Source: Volvox africanus
Taxonomy: Eukaryota > Chlorophyta > Chlorophyceae > Chlamydomonadales > Volvocaceae
NCBI GenBank assembly: GCA_030268105.1
Contig: BSDZ01000015.1
Location: forward strand, 3,916,617-3,980,616
Direction of reading: 5' to 3'
Length of the DNA: 64,000 nt
Of this stretch, positions 12,518 to 23,598 are shown in pieces. Both the position numbers and the translations under genes were made by a program. How positions within the stretch are numbered: position 1 is the first letter of the stretch; the number at the start of each line of letters is the position of its first letter. Under the pieces are notes generated by a model. The model was not told where the DNA came from. It was given only the letters and a program-made list of their open reading frames with translations, and did no database searches.

Positions 12518-15118
12518 CAAAGCATTTGAAGGGGTACGGTGACGGATGCAATGATGCGCCCATACGGCTGATCTTGAGCAACAAAAGTTTGGGTTTGGGT
12601 TTGGGAACCAGCACGACGGCGCCATGTTGACTGGTGCACACCGTTCACCGGTATGCATATGTGGATGTGTACTAACACGCGGCCCCCTTTGATCCACTTT
12701 TGAATACTGATGAATCCATCACATTGGGGCGGAGGGTGGTGCGGCTCTGTGGGAAGCAAGGTGTGCAGGAATGTGGAGGTGAATTTACGACTATCCGGTT
12801 TCAGGAAATGGATGTATGTGATGTCGTGCAAGGCCTTACGTACATGGACGTGTTACATGGTCTTGCTCCGCGCCGGAGAGAGAGGAAGGGATAAGATTGG
12901 CATGACTCCTTGCTGTGAGAGCGCATTGACGCAGTGCGCGTGTACGAGCGACGAAGCCTAATATCTGCACATAAACCCCCACTTGATGGTTGTACGAACA
13001 AACAATTCGTTCAGGGGGACTGAAGTGAAGTATCTCCGGCAATAGTGGATTCGTCTCCACGTTTGGGTTAAAGCGAGTAAGGAATCCTGCAGCCTGATGA
13101 TGATTAGGGCACCGGCCAACACGACGTACCACGACTACAGAAAACATCATACAAGAAGCTGGCGCACTTCACCACACACCCACTGATGGTGATCGTGAAA
13201 ATTGCATATGGATACCCTTGGTACAGCTGCAGCTGCAAAGAGCTCAATTAACTGGTTTGCCGCTTGGTTGCCACCAGTCAGACTGTGTACACATGCAGAC
13301 TGGAAAGCAATGAAAGGGCGCTTGGGCTGTAGAAGCGATTCCAATACACCGTCGGGGGGGTCAGCACTGGCGAACGAAACACATGCCATGGAGACAGGAG
13401 GGAGCACAGGAAAGAAAAGGAAAGCATTACTTCATGTTTAGGTCTCCTGAGCTTCCCTTGTGCATGGGTGTCCATAATCATTGGCCACATCAACTCACCG
13501 TTGTCCGCACGTAGGTGCACATGCTACTGAAGGCCCTGCTGGTGTGGGCTCTGTCGTTCTTCTACATATTATGTGTGTTTGGGCGGTTCTGGGATGGGGG
13601 TGGGCGGGGGCGGGCACACGGGGCAATAATAGTCGTCATGATAGGAAAGGGTCGATGAAGGGGCTGTGCCACGGGGCCCCCTGCAGCGCAGCTCCACTTG
13701 CAAAGTCCTCTGCTCCCTCCACATGGGTGGAGGCCTGGTGGAGCCACACGAAGGTATCCGGAGCACTGTAAATGCACTTGCAAACTTGCACAGGCAGCGA
13801 GGACAATGGCATGTAAGGCAAGGGAAGCACACTGATGTCGGATGTCAAGAGGAGCGTTAGGATGGGACACGCCAACCTAGGCGTGTGATGATACACCCCT
13901 CTTCTCCCTACTCACCAAGCCCCCCCACGCCAAACACCACGAACTCCTATTTATACTACACACATAGCGCCCCCAATAACCTCAAGTCCTACTCCCCCCG
14001 TGGCAGCCATTCACCAGCCCACCCCTCCACCAAATGCCAGTCGCCGGGTCCATAAAGTTGTGCCCTGTTGGCACAATCGCGCATCTTATGCTGTGCGTTG
14101 AGTCCCTAGATGTGGCGAATCATGCACCGAATCTGTAACAGGGCGAATGGCGCCGAAGCGCCAGAAAGAGTGAAACTGACTTGTCGTAATTTGGCTTTTA
14201 TGACAATAACTTAATTGCGTAATAACAGATTAATTATCATAGATCTAATGCATAGAACTTGGTTGAGTTGCATGTAACCACTTACATGCGAGCATTCGTA
14301 CAACGGTGTCAGTTGTAGAATGCGCGCCAGTTTTGAACAGACGTAAGGCCCCTTTACGAGCCAGGCAGCGCTATTTAAGGCGCCCAGATACTTGAGACAG
14401 ACACTTCCAATTACACTTCCTCTTCACTTGTAAGTAACTCACAACAATGTAAACTACGAGCAGTCACCTTGCACTACGTGCCCCACGGCACCATGACTCG
14501 GAGGTCGCCATTATAGCTATCCCTAACAGCTAGGCGCTCCCTCTGTTACACTGGATCGAGACCTTGAAGATCCAAGACCTTTTTGTTCGAGCTCGTATTA
14601 TGCCATGCGTCGACTCCTAGCTAAGCTGTATGCTGAATACAGCTGTGCTGCGGTATTGCGGTATCAATTTAACACCTTGCTATCTCACATTATGTCTGTA
14701 TATATGTGTGTGTCTCATTTTGAAAATGAGGATAACAGCCATCCAGCCATATGCCGCAGGGACAAGCGCGACATCAATGTGTGTGGGTGGGGGGCTGGGG
14801 GATGGAACTCGGTGGAGGAAGAGGTCGTTGCTGGGACTGAACGCTATTTCTGTTCAAAATGGTGGTTGCAAGGGTTGTGGGAATGTGCTTGGTTAGGGAG
14901 TCACTGGCTTCAGGCAGTTTGGATCTTCTTTCATGGTGAAGCGGTCTCTCGTATGCAGCTTTGCTGGGGGTTCAACAGCGTTTGGCTATATATTTGGTTA
15001 CGGAGAAGGGCCGAAGTGTGGGATGGAGAATAGGTGAGGTGAGGGGAGGTGAAGGGAGGTGCGGTGAGGGGAGGGGAGTACTCATACTGGGCGAACGTGA
15101 AGAATCTCTTGCTCTGTC
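12518..15118. other. Gene-poor stretch downstream of the PACRG-like gene
   Basis: Holds the 3' UTR of the PACRG-like gene at its left end and then no gene I can support. The open frames at 12700-13900 and 14605-15033 have no domain and no consistent splice structure. A short TTTGGG triplication lies at 12588-12606. 14160-14480 is AT-rich with a TATA-like CTATTTAAGG near 14370, which could be a decayed promoter but has no gene behind it. Confidence 0.4.
15030..15078 (+). repeat. G-rich (GGTGA/GGGGA) short tandem repeat
   Basis: A run of short G-rich pieces (ggtgagg, ggggagg, ggtgaag, ggtgcgg) on the plus strand, with enough G-tracts to form a quadruplex. No gene context. Confidence 0.7.
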
Positions 15119-15199
15119 TTGTTTCGTAATCAGTCACTGGGAAATGCTCTGATGGCTGCTGGGGAAGCAACCCAGAGGGGTTCATATACCAAGAGCGGT

Positions 15200-15540
15200 A
15201 CAGTGCATCAGCAGTGCCTCATGACCATTCAGGAAACACATCGCCCAACCCAAATGGTGTGTGAGTGTCCTGATCCGTCTGTCTACATCCGTCCGCCTCC
15301 CTGGACGCAGCTGATCAAGGGTGTCATGAGGCAGGTGTTGAGAGGGCTGAGGCGTTTACAGAGGCTGGGCATTGTGCACTGAGACATCAAGCTGGAGACC
15401 CACTGTGGACGGCAAGGTGCATGTGTCAGGGGTTTGGATGGCGACACATGGCAAGGCCTAGGGGTTTGAGGGCTGCCTGGCAGCGCTTGGTCGATGTGTC
15501 TATATCTTTGATATTGGGGCCAGGTAAGACGCAGGTTGTG
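15200..15540 (+). pseudogene. Decayed protein-kinase catalytic fragment
   Basis: The frame ending at 15382 reads M-R-Q-V-L-R-G-L-R-R-L-Q-R-L-G-I-V-H, then stop, then D-I-K-L-E. This is the helix before the catalytic loop plus the H-R-D-I-K-x-E/N loop of a Ser/Thr kinase, with TGA (15380-15382) where an arginine codon would be; CGA to TGA is one transition. A second frame then gives T-V-D-G-K-V-H-V, resembling the strand after the loop, so a frameshift is likely. Near 15508-15527 a Y-I-F-D-I-G-A-R stretch before GTAAG resembles a DFG-like segment. No N-lobe (glycine loop, lysine) or C-lobe is found nearby. A kinase remnant is the best reading, but the fragment is short. Confidence 0.5.
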
Positions 15541-15844
15541 AAAGCGGAGCAGGAGAGCGGCAGTCTGTCCTGAGTGTCAGCAACAGGGTACCGTACTTTC
15601 GGTTTCCTCACTACTTGGGTGAGGTTGTTGCCACGGCAACCACGCTGCCTGCAGTCCTTGTTGCAGCAAGAGGTACTACCCTACCATTAATGTCGAAAGG
15701 GCGGACATCCTGAGTGGTAAGTACAATCCAGATACCAGTACTGCAACAAGTGCTTGAATGTATGGAAAACATGATGGCTACTAGCCTGACGGACTTGGTA
15801 CTTCACAAGTCATGCTTGAGTTCATCAGATACACTTTGCTGGAG

Positions 15845-16330
15845 GCCGTGAACGAATACTAGCACCACAGAGACGAGAGGGCAGGAGGTGGAAAAGGGGC
15901 CGGAGGAGGAGGCGCAGGCACAGAGCGGCGGAGGCACTAGAGGTGCTGGAACAGAGGCGTGAAGGCGCCGCAGGCTGAGGCGCTCTGGAACAGGGGCAAA
16001 GAGGCGCTGACGGCGGCGGTGCTGGAGGGGGAGGCACTATAATAGAGGTGCTAGTGGCGGAGAATGCTCCGGTAGTGGAAGCGCAGAAGCACAGGCCTTG
16101 ATAAGGTGCTGGGGGCAGAGGCACACTAGAAACGTAAGAGGCCCTGGTAGTGGAAGCGGAGGAGGCCTTGAAAAAGAGACCCTAGAAGAGGCCTTGAAGA
16201 GGTGCTGTGTGGTGGAAGCAGAGGTCCTATAGAGGTGGACGCGTGGGAGGCACTAATAGAGGCGCTGCAGCAGAAACCGGGACACAGATCACCAGGACTA
16301 TAGAAACTACTAAAGAGGCCCCAAGGCCCC
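15845..16330 (+). repeat. Purine-rich degenerate minisatellite
   Basis: Recurring short pieces of the type gaggcgctg, gaggcacta, ggaagcgcag and gaggtgctg, spaced irregularly, with few pyrimidine runs on this strand. It ends next to the first LTR relic at 16342. The irregular period suggests an old array. No coding sense. Confidence 0.6.
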
Positions 16331-16341
16331 AGGGCCCCAAC

Positions 16342-16810
16342 TGTTGTGCCACGGTTTGATCGCCACCCATGCAGAAGTAGACCCGAGTCTACCGAAGTAT
16401 GAGCAAATGTGACACGAGCATGCTAGTGTGATATATCCGCGTATATCTAGCTAGATTAGCATCCCGCACCGTTACTTGTGACATCACGCTGTCTGTCAAA
16501 TATGTTTGACTCGGGGTCAACACCGATGCACGACACCATTATGGCATAATCCGTCAAGTAATAATATTTGATATATTATTACATCATTCGTATCATGGAT
16601 CAGGCGTGCATGTGGGAATGTGATGATTGCGATGGTTAGTCGGCAACCGAATATTGATATTCGGACCTTTGCACCTTGCATACGTTGCATCCATTTATCT
16701 CATGAAGTACGCGATAATCAGGAGAGTGCTCTGATAGTACTCACACTTGGTATTGGGATCCAGTGTGACTTGTACTGCACATCAGCATGGCGAGCATGAT
16801 AGGTGCGAGC
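16342..16810 (+). repeat. LTR relic A (truncated Ty3/gypsy-type LTR)
   Basis: Begins TGTTGTGCCACGG, close to the TGTTGTGCTACG start of the intact element's LTR read on its own strand. It aligns along its length with relic B (16811 on): shared landmarks are the AT hairpin (16558-16582), CAACCGAATATTGATATTCGG, TGCATACGTTGCATCCAT and GACTTGTACTGCACATC. It stops where relic B begins, at a point that is internal in B (about 17259), so its 3' part is missing. Nested insertion of B into A is the simplest reading. Confidence 0.7.
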
Positions 16811-17605
16811 TGTTGTACGCCGGTTCGATCACCGCTTATGTCAAAATAGGCTTGCTTTCATCTAAGCATGGCTGGACGTGTCATTAGCATTCGAATATAT
16901 TTAGCTAATGTAGCACGCTGCATTATCATTCACGACATCACGCTGTCAGTCAACATGTTTGACTCAAGGCTGATATCAATGTGCGAATATTGGCATAACA
17001 TATCACGTAATAATATTTCAAATATTATTACCTCGTTCGTATGATGAACCACATGCGTATGCGGAAACACAACGATCACGATGGTTGGGTGGGCAACCAA
17101 ATATCGATATTCGGACCTTTGCACATTGCATACGTTGCATCCATGAATGTCACGAATTACGCGACATTTATGACAGTGCTATAATAGTACTCACACTTGA
17201 GATCGGAATCCAGTGAGACTTGTACTGCACATCGATGTCACGAACGTGATAGGTGCGAGGACAGCCGCCTTGAGACCAAAGTTGGCTCGAAGCTACTTTG
17301 GATTAAGTACCCACGTGCTTAACTCAATCTGATTCCCATACATACGCTTTACTTATTTATTATCGGCCTGAGCTATTCTGGCATACCATTTCCAGCCGTA
17401 TGATGAACGCTTCCCGCGGGATCTGACGGCAGACTTCTATTCTGTAATCAAAGATCATTGTAAGTTGAATCTTTCCTTGTTGATAAGTCTTCCGCTGTCA
17501 CGTTGCTCACACTGAAGCGTCTTGCTGTTCATAAGCATGATGCACATGTAACTAACACTCAGACGCGCAGATTCAGTGCATGATCGAAGAAGGAAGGATA
17601 CAACA
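16811..17605 (+). repeat. LTR relic B (5' LTR of the relic element)
   Basis: TGTTGT...ACAACA ends, 795 bp, against 825 bp for the intact element. Its right edge is fixed by the primer-binding site that follows after four bases. It contains the AT-rich hairpin at 17007-17031 (arms of 12, loop of 1). Confidence 0.75.
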
Positions 17606-17609
17606 AATT

Positions 17610-17626
17610 TGGTAGTGAGACGGTTC
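17610..17626 (+). other. Primer-binding site of the relic element
   Basis: TGGTAGTGAGACGGTTC follows the 5' LTR after four bases. It resembles the intact element's site (TGGTATCGAGACAGGTT), which looks complementary to the 3' end of an initiator methionine tRNA. Confidence 0.65.
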
Positions 17627-17672
17627 AATTCATGGCTGTCTCATTGTCCCTCATCGGAAGTAGGTTCTCACG

Positions 17673-17768
17673 ATGGCGAGCAACGATGACAATCGCCGCA
17701 GCCCTTTAGACACCTTCGCCGAGGATCTTGGTCGTGCCGTTCTGGACGCCCCTGCTTCCGGTTTGTAA
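17673..17768 (+). CDS. 31-codon leader ORF of the relic element
   Basis: ATG to TAA, 96 nt. Residues 12-25 (L-D-T-F-A-E-D-L-G-R-A-V-L-D) and the end A-S-G-L are identical to the leader ORF of the intact element at 32140-32235, and both are 31 codons long and lie just after the primer site. Third positions differ (for example GACACCTTC against GATACTTTT), so the protein is conserved more than the DNA. The function is unknown. It could be a uORF, or a first exon ending at the GTTTGT inside the last codons. Probably not functional in this relic. Confidence 0.55.
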   Translation: MASNDDNRRSPLDTFAEDLGRAVLDAPASGL

Positions 17769-18020
17769 CTATAGCTGCTCGTTTACGGTTAGTTGCTGCG
17801 TTTTTGTTGTGAATCTGCACCGTGAGTCGCAGGTGAACGTACGCCAACATTAAACGCGGTGCTGGCTGGACAGTACCTAGATCCCGAATAAATCATCGCA
17901 TTTCTTATCAGCCTACTCGGGAGTACTGTCGGTACGTGAGTTGTTGGAGAATCCTTTCTGTGCTAGTTCACTAGCGAGTTTTCTAGCAAATCCCTGCCCG
18001 AAAGCATAAGTTCGTGCCCC

Positions 18021-18514
18021 ATGTCAGGTCGCAAAGATAGCTCTTACTTAGGCACGGCAAGCCAACCTGATGTAGGCCTCACCGCTAGAACAGTTTTCGC
18101 TGACCCTGATACCGTTGGAACTCGTATTGCACAAGATCCCATTGTCCTTCAGACCCCTTCGCACTTGATTGTACCACTGTCGGCAGTGGCTACAACAAGT
18201 GAGGGAGCTGGAGCGCAATGGGCTCCGGTAACGCCTGCGGTTCAAGAACCCATCGGTATACCGGAGGCAATGAAGTTGTCCATCCCCATGCCCAAGTTAA
18301 ATATTTCCGTTGACGAGAAAGTGAAGATTACAGGACATAGCGTCGCGGATAGGACGCGAGCCTACGTTCGTGATGCTAAGCAATATTTGCAAGCGTGGCG
18401 GGGGATGTGACTCTATCAAATGCCTTTTTGTTGGAAACACTCTTGAGGGTGTCATGAAAGATTGGTTTGATGAGCTGGTCGACGCTCTCCTCGCTCGCTT
18501 TGCTACTGAGGTAC
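18021..18514 (+). pseudogene. Broken gag of the relic element
   Basis: The open part (129 codons to 18410) aligns with the intact Gag from its N-terminus: shared stretches are A-S-Q-P-D, L-Q-T-P-(S/A)-H-L-I-V-P, M-(K/R)-L-S-I-P and T-R-A-Y-V-R-D-A-K-(Q/K)-Y-L-Q-A. A frameshift near 18400 ends the frame. Homology continues in another frame (C-L-F-V-G-N-T-L-E-G, then D-E-L-V-D-A-L-L-A-R-F-A-T-E-V), with about 12 residues missing before D-E-L-V. The rest of gag and all of pol are gone. Confidence 0.8.
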
Positions 18515-18544
18515 TGCTCACACAGTAACTAGGCTCGTAAGACG

Positions 18545-18796
18545 TGTTGTACGCCGGTTCGATCACTGTTTTTGCCAAAGTATACTGCAATCCATTCGAA
18601 CATCACTGACCATGATATAACCATATTAGCATGATATATTCAAGTATATCTAGCTAATCAGGCACGTCGCATTATCATCCACAACATCGCGCTGTCGGTC
18701 AACATGTTTGACTCGAGGCTGATATCGATGTGCGATCTATCTATTGGCATAATATATGACATAATAATATTTTAAATATTATTACCTCATCCATTA
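18545..18796 (+). repeat. LTR relic C (truncated 3' LTR)
   Basis: Starts TGTTGTACGCCGGTTCGATCA, nearly identical to relic B, and keeps the CAACATGTTTGACTC landmark and the AT hairpin (about 18762-18784). It is cut off at 18796, where telomere-like repeats begin. Confidence 0.72.
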
Positions 18797-18861
18797 GGGT
18801 TTTAGGGGTAAGGGTTTAGGTAAGGGTTTTTAGGGTTTAAGGGTTAAGGGTTTTAGGGTTT
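18797..18861 (+). repeat. Interstitial telomere-like repeats
   Basis: Mixed TTAGGG, TTTAGGG and TTTTAGGG units over 65 bp. Chlamydomonas-type telomeres use TTTTAGGG, so this looks like degenerate telomeric or subtelomeric sequence. It directly abuts the truncated LTR on its left and duplicated block A on its right. Confidence 0.75.
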
Positions 18862-19120
18862 GTCCGTGACCCAGCACTTGGCATGTTGCACAAGTATCCA
18901 TCAGCTGGCATCCTGTATGGCTACATGGTCACCCCTGGCTGGGTCTAGCACTCTTCAAGGAGCCCATCTGCATCCAATAGTTGATTACTTTATTTGTTTC
19001 TGCAGGATTGGCAGTCTAAGGTCTGTGTCTCAGTTGTCATCGGTCTTCTGGATGGTGGTAGCTGTGGTGTTATGCATGTGTGCTGTTCATGAAACATGCT
19101 CTGTGAGCCCACACAATCAG
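18845..19120 (+). repeat. Duplicated block A, copy 1
   Basis: 276 bp that recurs at 23323-23598, by eye without differences. It starts in the telomere-like motif and ends at ACACAATCAG. Both copies carry the same 87-codon open frame, which has no recognisable domain. Confidence 0.9.
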
Positions 19121-19582
19121 AAAATTTAGTAAGGGATTTATGGCATGACCAATGGATGTCCATCATGTGCGCGCCATGAGTGATGACGATTCCCTACGGT
19201 TTCGCACTCGGGAAACTAGGTATTATTGGACTGAGAGACCTTCCACCCATGCGTTCTGATGGGGATTCGTACCTGTACAGTAAAATTGTGTGCATCATGA
19301 CTGCCGCTCGCTAACTGGCACCTCAACGCCTGGCTTACTTACGAATATGCCCCGTTAACATACTTGAAGTGCAATCTTGTGTATGTTTGCCTGTTTGATA
19401 GACGATATGTAAAAGAGCTCAGCTTCTATATTCTTTTGGGTAGCTTTTGGGCATCTGACAAAAGTCGTTTCTGGGAATGTCTCTATTCATCATGTGTCAT
19501 ATTCATCATCATGATCTCCGCACATAGACCCACACAAGCTCATTGATGCTCCTGACTGGTGCGCCACACACCCTAACCCTAA
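19121..19582. other. Spacer between duplicated blocks A1 and B1
   Basis: No gene seen. 19128-19240 is related to 20640-20765 (shared GGATGTCCATCAT, GCGCGCCAT, GATTCCCTACGGTTTCGCAC). A short CCCTAACCCTAA-type motif lies at 19570-19581, telomere-like in reverse orientation. Confidence 0.5.
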
Positions 19583-20520
19583 GACCCCCCCACCCACACA
19601 CAGACCCGTCACCCCTTCGCCCGCCACCACCACCACCAACACAATGACGACCACCACGACCACCACGTCGAAGAAGAAGACACAGGAGACGAAGACGACC
19701 ACCACGACCACCACCACCACCACTGCGTCAGCCTCCCTGCGTCAGCCTCCCTGCGTCCATCCTCCGATCCCTCCACACACCCCACACGCCTACGTGCCAC
19801 TCTCCCCTCCTCACCAGAAATCCCTTCAGGCGAGGCATCAGAGCTGTGGGCTGAAGCTGCAACCACAACAGCGTTGCTACGACGGACGGAGCGGTAAATA
19901 TACTACTACCACCAGAAGCCCTTTCCAAGTTAAGCCCATGGCGGCTTAAATGAGGTGAATTCCTAAAGGAGCGAGCAGAGGAACAGGGTAGCAGCAGCCC
20001 CAAGGGAAACGCACAGAGATTTGTTCATTGGATAGATTATCATAGTATTGTCATCATCATAATACTATTAGATCCTCTTTTTACATGCAGCCCGTATAGC
20101 TATGAGTCCCGCCGCCATTCTCAATCCCAGTGCGCCGCCACAACACAACGCCACCACGTCGACCCTGTCCCTTCACGCATCACTACATCCACTGTGTCCC
20201 ACTTTTACCTTGTCGACGCAGTGTAGAGACCGATTTCGCCGTCTCGTCAGAGACGTGACGCCTCTGATGCTCTCCATGGCGACGCACCAATACACGAAGC
20301 TTTTCCTGCGGCGGCAATTTAGCATTCAACGATTTTGTTAACAATATATAAGTAAGAATGAGGATGTCTAATGCTTGACTTACTTGTGGGTGGCACTTTG
20401 TTGCGGCGGCACAAAAGATGGCGGCGTGACAACAAAATCCTACAATTAGTGATAAAATGTGTGCTATATACCATACTATAAATATCTGACAATTGCAGCG
20501 AATGTGTAAAAAAACTAGTA
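19583..20520 (+). repeat. Duplicated block B, copy 1
   Basis: Recurs at 23963-24891 with few differences. It opens with a (CAC/GAC)n trinucleotide stretch (to about 19722) and then a mixed segment ending at ACTAGTA. Copy 1 has an extra GCGTCAGCCTCCCT near 19725-19752. A 79-codon open frame (20102-20341) is present in both copies with one residue changed (Val/Glu). I recognise no family and do not call it a gene. Confidence 0.88.
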
Positions 20521-20775
20521 GTGTTATGCATGTGTGCTGTTCATGAAACATGCATGCTCTGTGAGCCCACACAATCACCGAATGTATGTAGTAAGGGACA
20601 GCACAGACAGATGGTGTACAGCATACATACCCCAAATGTGGGCTATTTGGGTTTATGGCGTGAGACCGATGGATGTCCATCATATGCGCGCCATAAGTGA
20701 TGATGATTCCCTACGGTTTCGCACTCGGGAACCTACAAAATCATGGAAGGACTGCGAGACCTTCCGTTGGGTTTA
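20519..20775 (+). repeat. Third copy of the GTTATGCATGTG module
   Basis: Repeats the end of block A (GTGTTATGCATGTGTGCTG... to CACACAATCA), then a segment homologous to 19128-19240, here with an insertion (about 20580-20640). It shows that the mosaic was built by several rounds of duplication. Confidence 0.75.
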
Positions 20776-21836
20776 GGGATTTTACCATAGTCATCTATAA
20801 GTATAAGTAAATATATAAACATGTCATGGCGTGGTGTAATAGGTGTGGCGCGTGTGTGCATGGTTGTCCTAGGTGCGATGCAGTGTCAATGGATAATTTA
20901 TCCCATCGTCGTGGGTTCTATCCTACCCGGACGCGAATCATACCAGATGTTCGACTGGGCGGCGGAGGAAGTGGGATCGGATCCGGGCAATATGGGATGA
21001 GGAGGAGGAAATGGATACCTTTTGCCCCGTCCCAGTGCCAGTGTCGGGCCGCAGCCGGCCGAGGGGGCGGGGGCGGGGGCGGGGGCCGGGGGGAAGGGGA
21101 GACCAAGCTCCGAAACCAAGCTCCGAACCCCTCATCGTACGAACACACGTACACAGACACCTGTGTACACACTACACCCCACTACCCCACTACCCCACCC
21201 CCCCTCTGCGGGGGGCCCGGGGGCCGGCCAGGCCCCCGGAAATTTTTTTTCTCACTCTTTTTCGGGCGACTTCTCACTCAATTTTTTACCTTAGTTTATT
21301 TTCCTGGCCTTGCCTTTGCTTGCCTTGTCTTTGCTTGATAGGGTTTGGACGATTGGACGAGACAGAAATTGGACAGAAGACACGCCTGCTATATTATAGC
21401 AGGCTATATCCTGTGCTAGGCTATATCTCTCTTCTCCTTCTCCCTTTGGGGGCTATATCTCTCATCTTTTGATCATTTTTTTAAGCTCTGCTGACCTCTG
21501 TGATCCAACAATGACAGACACTGTGTCCAACAATGACACACGCTTTTGTGGTCTCTTTTGTGGACTCTTTACAGTAGAGTAGAGGCACACAGTATAGATA
21601 CATACACTTCACACACAAAATTTACACTAATACTATACAATACTCTACACAACAGACTACAAGGGGCTCTCCTGTAATGGGACGGATCATATCATCATAG
21701 GGTTCATACATGACAACAGAGCATCATCCACAGCACACACCCATCATCATGCTCTACCCAGAGCATATCATATGCTCTACCCTTCATACCCCTTCACATA
21801 CCACATCTGTGCTCTGCATCTGTGCTACACCACAAC

Positions 21837-21840
<4 letters not shown>
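20776..21840. other. Non-coding stretch with GC hairpin and palindromes
   Basis: No supported gene. It holds a G-rich tract (about 21058-21102, GGGGGCGGGGGC type), a GC hairpin-prone segment (21200-21240) followed by a T-run, and a near-perfect palindrome at 21384-21404 (arms GCCTGCTATA / TATAGCAGGC). The motif GGCTATATC recurs at about 21402, 21419 and 21450. It could be remnants of a mobile element; no ends are clear. Confidence 0.4.

Positions 21841-21902
<62 letters not shown>
21841..21902. repeat. (CA)n-(TA)n compound microsatellite
   Basis: About 19 CA units followed by about 12 TA units without interruption. Confidence 0.97.
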
Positions 21903-22677
21903 CAGTCATATATATATATGTGTGTGTCTCTCACCACCACAGTCACATATAGTGTGCCTCGTCATAGTCACATAGTGTGCCCCCTCTGCTGTGCTCTGAC
22001 TCTGCTGTGCTCATACATACATTTTATACACACATGTCCACACCCTCCTCCGCCCTCTCCACATAAAATACACATATGCATATGCATAAAATAGGATATG
22101 TGTATGTGTGCACGCATACAGGTTTATACACATCATATGCTATATATGCTTTTATATATATTATGCTTGTGTGTCTGATGTCCTACACGTCACACGTCCT
22201 ATGCCACACGCCCTCTCCTTCCCCTCCTTTTCTCCTCTTCTGCTCCTCTTCTGCCGCAGTGTGCGGCCCACGAACACACACCCGCAAACACACACACACA
22301 CACACCCTCAACGAATACACTCTCACCCACACACATACACTCGTGCAGCCACCTAATATGCAGCCACCCATATTGCAACCCTAAAACGCTCCGCCTCCAC
22401 AACAAAATCTTGTAGTATGCAACAATATATAACATATCAATGGGTCATATGTAGGCCATGCCGTTATCCATATGTTGTGTACACCTGCGCAGCCATATAT
22501 GCATTTGTATATTATAATATATTCATATATATACATCTCAGCAGAAACAAAAGAGGGCTATATTATTACTTTAAACAGAGAAGGCACAGATGCGGAAGAG
22601 CAAGCAAACCCTAAGCACTAGCACTAGCACAAGCACTAGCACAAAACACATGGCACATGGCACAAGGGACAACCCAT
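21903..22677. other. AT- and CA-rich non-coding stretch
   Basis: Contains further short CA runs (about 22285-22304) and AT-rich segments. Near 22615-22660 there are short AGCACT/AGCACA and GGCACAT repeats. The open frames are low-complexity translations of these repeats. No gene seen. Confidence 0.5.
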
Positions 22678-23322
<645 letters not shown>

Positions 23323-23598
23323 TAAGGGTTTTAGGGTTTGTCCGTGACCCAGCACTTGGCATGTTGCACAAGTATCCATCAGCTGGCATCCTGTATGGCT
23401 ACATGGTCACCCCTGGCTGGGTCTAGCACTCTTCAAGGAGCCCATCTGCATCCAATAGTTGATTACTTTATTTGTTTCTGCAGGATTGGCAGTCTAAGGT
23501 CTGTGTCTCAGTTGTCATCGGTCTTCTGGATGGTGGTAGCTGTGGTGTTATGCATGTGTGCTGTTCATGAAACATGCTCTGTGAGCCCACACAATCAG
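23323..23598 (+). repeat. Duplicated block A, copy 2
   Basis: Same 276 bp as 18845-19120, by eye without differences, again opening with TAAGGGTTTTAGGG. It follows the cox1 segment directly. Confidence 0.9.

Larger units (their letters stand above)
16811..18796 (+). mobile_element. Internally deleted Ty3/gypsy-type LTR element relic
   Basis: Plus-strand element: 5' LTR 16811-17605 (starts TGTTGT, ends ACAACA, 795 bp), primer site at 17610, leader ORF 17673-17768, broken gag 18021-18514, then a truncated 3' LTR from 18545. The order and spacing match the intact element at 25655-33127, so the two belong to related families. Protease, reverse transcriptase, RNase H and integrase are absent. No purine tract precedes the 3' LTR, so the deletion ran from within gag to the LTR edge. 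Confidence 0.78.

Noticed and set aside
12588..12606. Three TTTGGG units as a telomere trace
   Set aside because: Too short, lacks the A of TTTAGGG, and lies in a probable 3' UTR.
14605..15033. 142-codon open frame upstream of the kinase remnant
   Set aside because: No domain, an overlapping open frame in another phase, and it ends in the G-rich repeat. Not enough to call a gene.
20826..21338. 170-codon open frame
   Set aside because: Runs through G-rich low-complexity and hairpin sequence with overlapping frames also open; no domain or splice pattern.
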